DNA from: Gammaproteobacteria bacterium
Lineage (GTDB): Bacteria; Pseudomonadota; Gammaproteobacteria; HK1
Reading direction: 5' to 3'
Length of the DNA stretch: 5,284 nt
Assembly: GCA_022822245.1 (NCBI GenBank)
Contig: JAJECB010000472.1
Coordinates: 1 to 5,284, forward strand
Of the stretch, positions 1 through 5,118 are shown one piece after another. The first letter of the stretch is position 1; each line of letters starts with the position of its first letter. The translations under genes and the position numbers were made by a program. The notes beneath the pieces were generated by a model that made no database searches, had not been told where the DNA came from, and was given only the letters and a program-made list of their open reading frames with translations.

Positions 1-694
1 ACTCCTTGTACTGCGCGCGGAAGTTCGGTCCGTCGTTCTCGATCTTTCTCACATCTGTCGTCGTCATCCAGCACTTGGAGCCGCCCCCGTAGTCAAACGC
101 AATCGACAGCGGTCTCTGATCAGCGCTGGGGCTATAGTCGAAGATCAGCAGCACCGGATGTTCCAGCACTCTCACCTGCGCCAACGTCCACTTCGTGAAC
201 TCGTTCAGCCCCTCCTGCATTGCTGCCGATATCCGTGGACCGCTACCCGGGATACCCTCGATCTCCGTTTCGTCGGTCACCTTCTCCTGATACGCCGGAT
301 CAGCTTCTGGTGGATCCCACTGAATGTCCGCGTGGGCCAGACAGTCCTTGACCGTCTTCACTGCCTCTTCGGCCACTGTTGGCGATCCGACTGCCTCCTC
401 CGACTTGAGCACCAGATAGAACGCCGTAAGCTCCACGCGCGTAAACCGCACGAGCCAGCCCTGAGCCGTCTTCTCAAGCTCCCATGCCGGTCCTCCTTCC
501 GGCTTCCCAGCGCCCTCCGCCACAATCGTGGCCCCAGGCCCCTCGAATTTGAGCGCCTTGGCGATCGACGTGATCTCGCCTTTGCGCACACCTTTCTCGC
601 TTCGAAGGAGCGCCGCGTCCTTGCTGTCGAGCAACACGACGCCCCAACATTTCTCACCGGTGTCTGACACCTTCGTAATGTTCAGCAGTGACAT
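1..694 (-). CDS. Hypothetical protein, divergent from the XRE/ImmA operon (3' end outside window)
   Basis: I do not recognise this family. On the minus strand, 231 codons are open without a stop from the ATG at 694-692 to the left edge, so the C-terminus is missing. The start is well supported: AAGGAGGTG lies at 707-699, with six bases between GGAGG and the ATG. The product begins MSLLNITKVSDTG and looks soluble, with mixed alpha/beta composition, no signal peptide and no membrane segment. It has an acidic middle stretch (about residues 125-150) rich in D, E and P, followed by a conserved-looking segment with VLLIFDYSPSADQRP and FDYGGGSKCWM. No catalytic motif is obvious. It faces a XRE repressor and has a strong promoter flanked by palindromic operators, so it is probably the regulated output of that switch. 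It could be a phage or ICE gene, or an effector. The plus-strand frame over it (158-667) is a shadow. Confidence 0.8.
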   Translation of the reverse strand, partial: MSLLNITKVSDTGEKCWGVVLLDSKDAALLRSEKGVRKGEITSIAKALKFEGPGATIVAEGAGKPEGGPAWELEKTAQGWLVRFTRVELTAFYLVLKSEEAVGSPTVAEEAVKTVKDCLAHADIQWDPPEADPAYQEKVTDETEIEGIPGSGPRISAAMQEGLNEFTKWTLAQVRVLEHPVLLIFDYSPSADQRPLSIAFDYGGGSKCWMTTTDVRKIENDGPNFRAQYKE

Positions 695-698
695 GTGT

Positions 699-707
699 CA
701 CCTCCTT
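699..707 (-). promoter_or_regulatory. Strong ribosome binding site deciding the start at 694
   Basis: The minus strand reads AAGGAGGTG, a nine-base match to the anti-Shine-Dalgarno, six bases before the ATG when counted from GGAGG. It fixes the start of the hypothetical gene. An imperfect palindrome, TGACATGTGTCA (689-700, arms TGACA/TGTCA), overlaps the start codon and could form a small hairpin there. Confidence 0.8.
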
Positions 708-758
708 AATCCACAATCCTGGTGCTGCCAGATGCAGTCGTGGCTCCGGGCTTGCGCT

Positions 759-773
759 TGTCGGGTACGACAT
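759..773. promoter_or_regulatory. Operator O1 (palindrome TGTCG-N4-CGACAT)
   Basis: TGTCG-GGTA-CGACA (759-772) is a perfect 5+5 inverted repeat and is followed by T. The same half-sites and spacing recur at 827-841. It lies about 10-25 bases inside the predicted transcript of the minus-strand gene, where a bound repressor would block elongation or promoter clearance. A lone half-site, TGTCG, lies at 782-786. That the divergent XRE protein binds here is inference. Confidence 0.5.
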
Positions 774-789
774 GGCAACGTTGTCGGAA

Positions 790-818
790 ATTCTAATCCA
801 CATGAAAACGATCGTCAA
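790..818 (-). promoter_or_regulatory. Sigma70-type promoter for the minus-strand hypothetical gene
   Basis: Read on the minus strand, TTGACG (818-813) and TAGAAT (795-790) are separated by exactly 17 bases (812-796). That is 10 of 12 matches to the -35/-10 consensus. Transcription would start near 783 and give a leader of about 90 bases before the ATG at 694. One palindromic operator (759-773) lies just downstream of the predicted start and the other (826-841) just upstream of the -35, so the promoter is bracketed by likely repressor sites. Confidence 0.65.
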
Positions 819-819
819 T

Positions 820-844
820 GACATGATGTCGATTTCGACATGAT
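820..844. promoter_or_regulatory. Operator O2 overlapping the XRE start codon
   Basis: ATGTCGA-TT-TCGACAT (826-841) is a perfect 7+7 inverted repeat. Its right arm contains the first two bases of the XRE ATG (840-842). Next to it GACAT-G-ATGTC (820-830) is another perfect palindrome, and GACATGAT occurs as a direct repeat at 820-827 and 837-844. The cluster abuts the -35 box of the minus-strand promoter (813-818). Placement over its own start codon suggests autorepression by the XRE protein; repeat symmetry is seen, binding is inferred. Confidence 0.55.
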
Positions 845-1199
845 CCGGGGGAAACCCTCCGACGTATTCAAGGACCGCCTCCGGATAGCGCGCGAGGGGC
901 TCCGCCGCATGAGCCAGGTGGAGCTCGCGAAGGCGACGGGTCTGCCCCCGAGTTCCATCGCCCACTTCGAGGGTGGCGGCCGCAAGCCCTCGTTCGACAA
1001 CCTGCGCAAGCTCGCCAACGCGCTGAATGTGACGACGGACTATCTGGTGGGGCGGGTGGTCGAACCAACCTTGGCTCAGGCGGCCGACCCTCTCGCCCGC
1101 CACGGCGCGAAACTCACGCAGGAGAACCGCTCGCTGGCCGAGGAATTCATGCAGTTCCTGGCCGAACGCGACCGCAAGACGCGGGGAGACAGCGAATGA
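840..1199 (+). CDS. XRE-family transcriptional repressor (ImmR-like), 119 aa
   Basis: This is a DNA-binding repressor of the Cro/CI (HTH_XRE) type. The helix-turn-helix domain covers about residues 9-70: helix 1 around KDRLRIAREGL, helices 2 and 3 in SQVELAKATGLPPSSIAHFE, then the typical FDNLRKLANALNVTTDYLVG. A short charged tail (about 90-119) contains EEFMQFLAERD. ATG 840 is chosen because it is the first start after an in-frame stop at 819-821 and gives a full-length HTH; there is no Shine-Dalgarno before it and the start lies inside a palindrome. It overlaps the downstream ImmA gene by ATGA. Pairing of a small XRE protein with a COG2856 peptidase is the arrangement of ImmR/ImmA in ICEBs1 and of many prophage and toxin-antitoxin-like loci, so this is probably the substrate of its neighbour. 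Likely targets are the palindromes at 759-773 and 820-844. Confidence 0.9.
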   Translation: MIRGKPSDVFKDRLRIAREGLRRMSQVELAKATGLPPSSIAHFEGGGRKPSFDNLRKLANALNVTTDYLVGRVVEPTLAQAADPLARHGAKLTQENRSLAEEFMQFLAERDRKTRGDSE

Positions 1200-2104
1200 A
1201 CTGGACTTCCGAACTGCGCCAGCGCGCCCTGATGCTCGAGGCCCAACGGCTCCTTGAGGCCGAAGGCTTGTTGCGTCTCCATGTCGACCTCAACGCCCTC
1301 GCCGACACCCGCGAGATCGTCATCAAACCGATGGAGACGTCCTCCGAGGGGGTGTCAGGAATGCTGGTCAGGTACGGCAATGCCTTCGGGATCCTCTACG
1401 ACGGCACCATCGACAATGAAGGATTTCAGCGCTTCAGCATCGCCCACGAGCTCGGCCACTTCTTTGTCGAAGGCCATCTCGACCACATTCCGTTCGTCGA
1501 TGGGGCCCATCGATCTCGGGCCGGCTACATCTCGGAGGACCGCTATGAACGGGAAGCCGATTGCTTCGCTGCCGGACTTCTCATGCCCGAGAAGCCGGTG
1601 CGCGACGTCATCGCGCGGCACCCGAACGGTCTTGCCGCCATTGAGGCCGTCGAGCGCGATGCCCGGGCGTCCCTGACCGCATCGGCTATCCGCTACGCCA
1701 GACTCACGGACGCAGCGACTGCCGTCATCGTCAGTCGGAACGGCATGGTCGACTACTGCTTCATGTCGGATGCCATGAAATCGCTACTTTTCGACGCATG
1801 GCCCAGAAAAGGCTCTCCGGTCCCCACCGGGACAGTCACAGCGTACGTAGCCCAGCTCCCGACGGAACAACGGCGAACGGCCCGAGAGGAGGATGAGACC
1901 ACTATCGTGGAATGGCTCGGCGCTGGGCGATCTGTACGAGCTCTAGAGGAGGTTGTAGGGCTCGGCAGCTATGATCGTGTCCTCACGATTCTGACGTGCC
2001 CCGATCTTCTCGACGAAGGCTTCATGGACGAAGACGAGGATTCCGACGACGCCCTTGAGGAGTGCCACCGCCGTTCCGAAAGTGCGTGTGGATGGCCGGT
2101 GTGA
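1196..2104 (+). CDS. ImmA/IrrE-family (COG2856) zinc metallopeptidase, C-terminus altered by the IS
   Basis: This is a zinc-dependent peptidase expected to cleave or otherwise inactivate the XRE repressor encoded just upstream. The gluzincin-like motif HELGH is at residues 84-88, with E85 as catalytic base and H84/H88 as ligands. It is followed by EREADCFAAGLLMP (about 118-131), which supplies the third ligand, probably E120. The N-terminal peptidase domain ends near residue 170; the C-terminal part (about 170-300) is less conserved and has a very acidic stretch near 277-289. Translation starts at ATG 1196, which overlaps the XRE stop (ATGA); GGGGAG at 1183-1188 is a good Shine-Dalgarno. The last codons (CGWPV and stop) lie in the left end of the IS element, so the native C-terminus has probably been replaced. 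The catalytic domain is intact, so function may survive. Confidence 0.9.
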   Translation: MNWTSELRQRALMLEAQRLLEAEGLLRLHVDLNALADTREIVIKPMETSSEGVSGMLVRYGNAFGILYDGTIDNEGFQRFSIAHELGHFFVEGHLDHIPFVDGAHRSRAGYISEDRYEREADCFAAGLLMPEKPVRDVIARHPNGLAAIEAVERDARASLTASAIRYARLTDAATAVIVSRNGMVDYCFMSDAMKSLLFDAWPRKGSPVPTGTVTAYVAQLPTEQRRTAREEDETTIVEWLGAGRSVRALEEVVGLGSYDRVLTILTCPDLLDEGFMDEDEDSDDALEECHRRSESACGWPV

Positions 2105-2111
2105 AGATGTC
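2094..2111 (+). repeat. IS left terminal inverted repeat
   Basis: GGCCGGTGTGAAGATGTC pairs with the reverse complement of 5095-5112 at 16 of 18 positions (mismatches at the fifth and seventh bases). The last 11 bases, GTGAAGATGTC, match exactly. The stop codon of immA (2102-2104) falls inside it. Confidence 0.8.
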
Positions 2112-2180
2112 ATCTTCTTCGATGGTGTCTTCTTCGAACCTTCATTGACATCGGTCTTCTTCGCGACTTGATCTTCTTCC
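2112..2180 (+). repeat. Four TCTTCTTC repeats in the IS left leader
   Basis: The motif (A/G)TCTTCTTC(G/C) occurs at 2112-2121, 2127-2136, 2154-2163 and 2171-2180, with intervals of 15, 27 and 17 bases. It occupies most of the noncoding leader between the left end and the first IS gene. It may be a subterminal transposase-binding array or a pyrimidine-rich leader; I see no matching array at the right end. Confidence 0.5.
2145..2172 (+). promoter_or_regulatory. Possible promoter of the IS operon
   Basis: A perfect TTGACA lies at 2145-2150. The best -10 at 16 bases is CTTGAT (2167-2172), which matches only half of the consensus. It is about 80 bases upstream of the first IS gene and is the best candidate I can find in the left leader. 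Confidence 0.25.
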
Positions 2181-2251
2181 TCGTCGGGGTCGCACCGCAG
2201 GATTGATCGGGGGCCTGTGGCCCATCATCGGTGGTCGGAGGGACCCCACCG

Positions 2252-2803
2252 ATGAGCAAACGCACACGCCGCAAGTGTCGGCATTGCGGGCAGTTTTTCC
2301 GCCCCGACCCCCGAAACATCCGCCACCAGCGCTACTGCTCGGCACTGGCGTGCCGGCGTGCGAGCAAGGCGGCGAGCCAGCGGCGCTGGCTGGCCAAAGA
2401 GGCCAACCGGGACTACTTCCGCGGCCCCGAGCACGTGGCTCGGGTGCGTGCCTGGCGCGCCGCCCATCCAGGCTATGCCCGAAAGAGCTCTTCTCAGCGC
2501 CAGGCGTTACAAGAACACTCACCCGCGCAACCTGTTGATATGCATGAGCAATCAGATGTCTTGAGTGCGTCCCCGTTACAAGACATCTTCCGGGCCCAAT
2601 CCCTCGTCCTCACAGGATTAATCGCCCATCTCACCGGCGCCGCGTTACAAGAAGACATCGCGCTCACCTCGCGCCGGCTCCAACAATTGGCCCTCGACAT
2701 CGTCGCCGGAGACCCCGATGGTCGAGAAACGATTGCTGTGCCCCCAGCGTCGGCGCCGCACCCCGACGCAGTTCAGTTGGCTCGACCACCGCCTGGTGCG
2801 TGA
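2252..2803 (+). CDS. IS21 accessory protein 1: four-cysteine zinc-ribbon-like protein, 183 aa
   Basis: The N-terminus has C9-x2-C12-x16-C29-x4-C34 in a very basic context, which suggests a structural zinc site and nucleic-acid binding. A conserved-looking segment (about 44-77, with NRDYFRGPEHVARVRAWRAAHPGY) follows. Then come three 23-residue units (85-153), each opening with xLQ(E/D), the last two predicted helical; the tail is proline/alanine-rich. I choose ATG 2252, ten bases after GGAGG (2237-2241); an in-frame GTG at 2231 would add seven residues but lacks such a site. It overlaps the next gene by 86 bases. From memory, similar uncharacterised proteins accompany IS21-like transposases in diverse high-GC bacteria; I know of no established function. 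It could assist target choice or end binding, or regulate transposase. Several TTA leucine codons, rare in this composition, occur in it. Confidence 0.8.
   Translation: MSKRTRRKCRHCGQFFRPDPRNIRHQRYCSALACRRASKAASQRRWLAKEANRDYFRGPEHVARVRAWRAAHPGYARKSSSQRQALQEHSPAQPVDMHEQSDVLSASPLQDIFRAQSLVLTGLIAHLTGAALQEDIALTSRRLQQLALDIVAGDPDGRETIAVPPASAPHPDAVQLARPPPGA
2504..2710 (+). repeat. Three 69-base in-frame units opening with CGTTACAAGA
   Basis: GTTACAAGA occurs at 2506-2514, 2575-2583 and 2644-2652, exactly 69 bases apart each time. Each unit encodes 23 residues starting A/P-L-Q-E/D. The rest of each unit has diverged, and units 2 and 3 share short hydrophobic endings (LTGA, IVAG). The exact conservation of nine bases, including a rare TTA codon, is stronger than the protein similarity around it. 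Confidence 0.6.
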
Positions 2804-3107
2804 ACGACGTCTCCAGCACTGTCCCGTCGAGGCCTGGGCGCTGTACCTGTTCCTCGTCACCGTCGCCGACGCACGGGGATTGAGCTACTACTCCGACGCC
2901 TCGCTCACCGCGCGCCTGCCGCTCGACCACCGCGCGCTCCTCGATGCCCCCCAAGCCCTCATCGGCGCCGACCTCGTCGCCTTCGAGTCCCCGCTGTACC
3001 AGGTGCTCTCCCTCGACGTGCACGCGCCCGCCGAGCCACCACCTCAGCGCAGCGCCGCCCCCCGACGCCTCAGCGAGGTCTTGGAACAACTGCGGAGAAC
3101 GACATGA
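2718..3107 (+). CDS. IS21 accessory protein 2: small winged-helix-like protein, 129 aa
   Basis: The start is ATG 2718, with GGAG at 2708-2711, six bases upstream, inside the previous gene; the 86-base overlap implies translational coupling. A basic N-terminus (KRLLCPQRRRRTPTQFSWLDHRLV) leads into helix-rich sequence: VEAWALYLFLVTVADARGLSYYSD, then LTARLPLDHRALLDAPQALIGADLVAFESPLYQVLSL. The helix, helix, then 'LI-ADLV-Y-x-PLYQVL' strand pattern resembles winged-helix domains of replication initiators or MarR-like proteins. The C-terminus is proline-rich and basic. The gene ends with an ATGA overlap onto istA. I recall homologues with the same 'LYLFLVTVADA-GLSYYSD' core next to istA in other elements, without known function. 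A DNA-binding regulator of istA expression or a transposition cofactor is plausible; this is inference. Confidence 0.8.
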   Translation: MVEKRLLCPQRRRRTPTQFSWLDHRLVRERRLQHCPVEAWALYLFLVTVADARGLSYYSDASLTARLPLDHRALLDAPQALIGADLVAFESPLYQVLSLDVHAPAEPPPQRSAAPRRLSEVLEQLRRTT

Positions 3108-4978
3108 TCGATTACGCCACCTACCAACGGGTCCAGCATCTGCACCGCGTCGAGCAGCTCACCGTCGCCCAGATCGCCCACGCCGTCTCGCTCGACGCCC
3201 GTACCGTGCGTCGTTGGCTCGACGAACCCCAGTTCCGGCCCCGAATCACCCCGGCGCGGCCAAGCAAGCTCGACCCGTTCAAGGGCTATATCCGCCGCCT
3301 CCTCGAACACCACCCCTACAGTGGCGCGCAGGTCTTGAACCGCCTGCGCGAGGTCGGCTACGACGGCGGCGCCACCATCGTGAAGGACTACCTCCAGCGG
3401 GTGCGTCCGACACGCGCTCCTGCGTTCCTGACCCTGCACTTCGCCGCCGGCGAGACCGCCCAGGTCGACTGGGGGCACTACGGCAGCGTCGATGTCGGCA
3501 ACACCCGGCGACGGCTGAGCTTCTTCGTGATGGTGCTGTGCTACAGCCGCTTGATGTACCTCGAGTTCACCGTCTCCCAAACCATGGAGCACTTCCTCGG
3601 CTGCCACCTCAACGCCTTCGCCTACTTCGGCGCGCGGGTGCCCGCCCGGATCATGACCGACAACCTCAAATCCGCCGTGCTCCAGCGCCTGTGCGGACAA
3701 GCCCCGGTGTTCAACCCCCGCTACGCCGACTTCGCCCGCCATCACCGCTTCGAGATCGCCCCGTGCAATGTCGGCGCCGGTCACGAGAAGGGCCGCGTCG
3801 AAGCCGGCGTCGGCTACGTCAAGAAAAACCTCCTCGCCGGCCTCGAAATCGCCGACTTCAGCCACCTCAATCCGACCGCCCGCGAGTGGCTCGACACCGT
3901 CGCCAACGTGCCCATCAACGGCGAGACCCGCAAACGGCCCGTCGAGCTGTTCGCCCTCGAACGCGAGCAGCTGCGCCCGATGCCCGAACTCCTCTACGAC
4001 ATCGGCGCCGTGCACACCGTGCGCGCCTCGAACCGCTTCCGCGCCACCTTCGACACCAATCGCTATTCCGTGCCCGCCGAGTACGCCTCCCAGCGCCTGA
4101 CCCTGAAGAGCTACCCCGAGCGGCTGTGCATCTACCACGAGGACCGCCTCGTCGCCCGGCACCTGCGCAGCTACGAGCGCCACCGCGACTTCGAGCATCC
4201 CGACCATCCCCGCGCCCTGCTCGAACAGCGCCGCAAGGCCTCCACCCAGCGCCTGCTCCAGCGCTTCGTCTCGCTCACCCCCCGCGCCGACGAGTACTAC
4301 CGCGAACTCGAACAGCGCCGGCTCAACCCCATCCATCACGTGCGCAAAATCGTCGCGCTCAGCGAAATCTACGGCACCGAGGCCACCGCCCGCGCGCTCG
4401 ACGACGCCTTCGAATACGGCGCGTTCTCCTGCGACTACATCACCAATCTCCTCGAAGCCCGCGCCCGTACGCCCCCCGAGACCTCGGCGTTGCACCTGAC
4501 CCGGCGCAGCGACCTGCTCGACCTCGAACTCCCAAAGCCCGACCTCTCGCTCTACGAAGCGAGCTCGCGCAGCGAGCAACGTCGTGCTCGTTGGCGGTGT
4601 CGGGTTGGGAAAATCACACTTGGTCACCGCTCTGGGGCTGCGCGCGTGCGAGTGCGGACACTCCGTGCTGTTCACCAGCGCCATCGACGCCATCAATACC
4701 CTCGCCGCCGCCAAGGCCGCCGGGCAGCTCAAACGCGACCTCGCGCGCTACCTCCGACCAAGATTGCTGATCCTCGACGAACTCGGATATCTCCCCATCG
4801 ACAAGACCGGCGCCGACCTGCTGTTCCAGATCATCAGCCAGCGATACGAACGCGGCTCCATCGCGATCACCACCAATCGCGCCTACAAGCACTGGCCCGA
4901 GATCTTCAACCACGACGCCACACTGACCTCGGCCGTTCTCGACCGGCTGCTCCACCATGCCGAGACAGTCACCCTTGA
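3104..4978 (+). CDS. istA: IS21-family transposase IstA with aberrant C-terminus
   Basis: This is the DDE transposase that cuts and joins IS21 ends with IstB help. An N-terminal HTH (about 18-40, LTVAQIAHAVSLDARTVRRWLD) recognises the ends. The RNase H-like core shows D122 (AQVDWG), D186 (IMTDNLKS) and probably E233 (KGRVEAGVGYVKKN). A C-terminal beta-barrel-like region follows (about 300-360, RFRATFDTNRYSVPAEY). Family-like sequence ends around residue 485 (LDLELPKPDLSLYE). From there to residue 624 the frame reads istB DNA out of frame, giving an arginine/alanine-rich tail with no counterpart. A deletion across the istA/istB boundary explains this. The start overlaps the upstream stop (ATGA, 3104-3107), with GGAG at 3094-3097. 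The catalytic core looks complete, but the extra 139 residues may impair it. Confidence 0.9.
   Translation: MIDYATYQRVQHLHRVEQLTVAQIAHAVSLDARTVRRWLDEPQFRPRITPARPSKLDPFKGYIRRLLEHHPYSGAQVLNRLREVGYDGGATIVKDYLQRVRPTRAPAFLTLHFAAGETAQVDWGHYGSVDVGNTRRRLSFFVMVLCYSRLMYLEFTVSQTMEHFLGCHLNAFAYFGARVPARIMTDNLKSAVLQRLCGQAPVFNPRYADFARHHRFEIAPCNVGAGHEKGRVEAGVGYVKKNLLAGLEIADFSHLNPTAREWLDTVANVPINGETRKRPVELFALEREQLRPMPELLYDIGAVHTVRASNRFRATFDTNRYSVPAEYASQRLTLKSYPERLCIYHEDRLVARHLRSYERHRDFEHPDHPRALLEQRRKASTQRLLQRFVSLTPRADEYYRELEQRRLNPIHHVRKIVALSEIYGTEATARALDDAFEYGAFSCDYITNLLEARARTPPETSALHLTRRSDLLDLELPKPDLSLYEASSRSEQRRARWRCRVGKITLGHRSGAARVRVRTLRAVHQRHRRHQYPRRRQGRRAAQTRPRALPPTKIADPRRTRISPHRQDRRRPAVPDHQPAIRTRLHRDHHQSRLQALARDLQPRRHTDLGRSRPAAPPCRDSHP
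4558..4577 (+). repeat. Deletion junction between istA and istB, within short repeats
   Basis: AGCGAGC occurs twice, at 4558-4564 and 4571-4577. The segment also contains a perfect palindrome, GCGAGCTCGC (4559-4568), and a hairpin GCTCGC-GCA-GCGAGC (4563-4577). Upstream sequence is the end of istA; downstream sequence is istB from just before its Walker A motif. Roughly 300 bases or more, holding the istA stop and istB start, appear to be missing, probably lost by slippage at the short repeats. Confidence 0.6.
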
Positions 4979-5018
4979 AGGAAAGAGCTTCCGAATGAAG
5001 GACGTGATCGACCGTTGA
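4584..5018 (+). pseudogene. istB: IstB ATPase, N-terminally truncated remnant
   Basis: IstB is the AAA+ ATPase that helps IstA choose and capture target DNA. The ATPase core is present: Walker A GGVGLGKS just after the start, Walker B LLILDELGYLPI, sensor 1 in ITTNRAY, and a normal C-terminus ending in VTLEGKSFRMKDVIDR. Only 144 residues remain, against about 240-260 in the family, so about 100 N-terminal residues, including the region that contacts DNA and neighbouring subunits, are missing. The first usable start is GTG 4584, with no Shine-Dalgarno, immediately before Walker A; in-frame sequence 5' of it (back to about 4572, ASNVV) is still istB. It overlaps the aberrant 3' part of istA in another frame. 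It could be made from GTG but is unlikely to be functional. Confidence 0.8.
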
Positions 5019-5071
5019 CCCACCGCCGCTCAGTCTCCGGCATCCCCCTCCCAATGCGTGCTCAGTACCAA

Positions 5072-5113
5072 CAACTTCAAACCGGCCGATTTACGACATC
5101 TTCACGCTGGCCG
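5072..5113 (+). repeat. Tandem subterminal repeats at the IS right end
   Basis: Two related 17-base units lie 25 bases apart: 5072-5088 (CAACTTCAAACCGGCCG) and 5097-5113 (CATCTTCACGCTGGCCG), with 13 of 17 bases the same. The second overlaps the terminal inverted repeat. IS21-family ends are known to carry multiple transposase-binding repeats, so these are probably IstA binding sites. Confidence 0.55.
5095..5112 (-). repeat. IS right terminal inverted repeat
   Basis: GACATCTTCACGCTGGCC is the right partner of the left end at 2094-2111 (16/18). It lies 76 bases after the istB stop. The methyltransferase remnant begins within a few bases beyond it. Confidence 0.8.
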
Positions 5114-5118
5114 TAGCA

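Larger units (their letters stand above)
2087..5118 (+). mobile_element. IS21-family insertion sequence with two accessory genes, internally deleted
   Basis: The element is about 3.03 kb and carries a DDE transposase (IstA) and an AAA+ helper ATPase (IstB), the hallmark pair of IS21. Two extra genes precede istA in the same transcription unit. The ends match as inverted repeats over 18 bases with two mismatches (2094-2111 and 5095-5112). Exact boundaries are uncertain: I chose TG at 2087 and CA at 5118 because IS21 ends usually read TG...CA. No target-site duplication is visible. The element is longer than the usual 2-2.5 kb because of the accessory genes, even though the istA/istB junction is deleted. 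With both istA tail and istB N-terminal region lost, it is probably unable to move unless complemented. Confidence 0.85.

Noticed and set aside
158..667. A 169-codon plus-strand frame over the left gene
   Set aside because: It has no Shine-Dalgarno and no family signal. The minus-strand frame is open across the whole region to the edge, with a strong promoter and Shine-Dalgarno.
659..671. Perfect palindrome GGTGTC-T-GACACC as another operator
   Set aside because: It lies inside the coding region of the left gene and does not share the TGTCG-N4-CGACA half-sites; it is probably chance.
4550..4600. Programmed frameshift producing an IstA-IstB fusion
   Set aside because: There is no slippery heptamer, and about 100 residues of IstB are physically missing, so a deletion explains the junction better.
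3044..4732. A 562-codon open frame on the minus strand antisense to istA
   Set aside because: It mirrors a well-recognised transposase frame. High GC content at codon third positions removes stops from the antisense frame, and its protein is a low-complexity G/V/A/E-rich sequence with no family features.
2944..4770. A 608-codon plus-strand frame overlapping istA
   Set aside because: It gives a proline/arginine-rich product typical of an out-of-frame reading of GC-rich DNA. The DDE motifs, HTH and coupled start are all in the istA frame.
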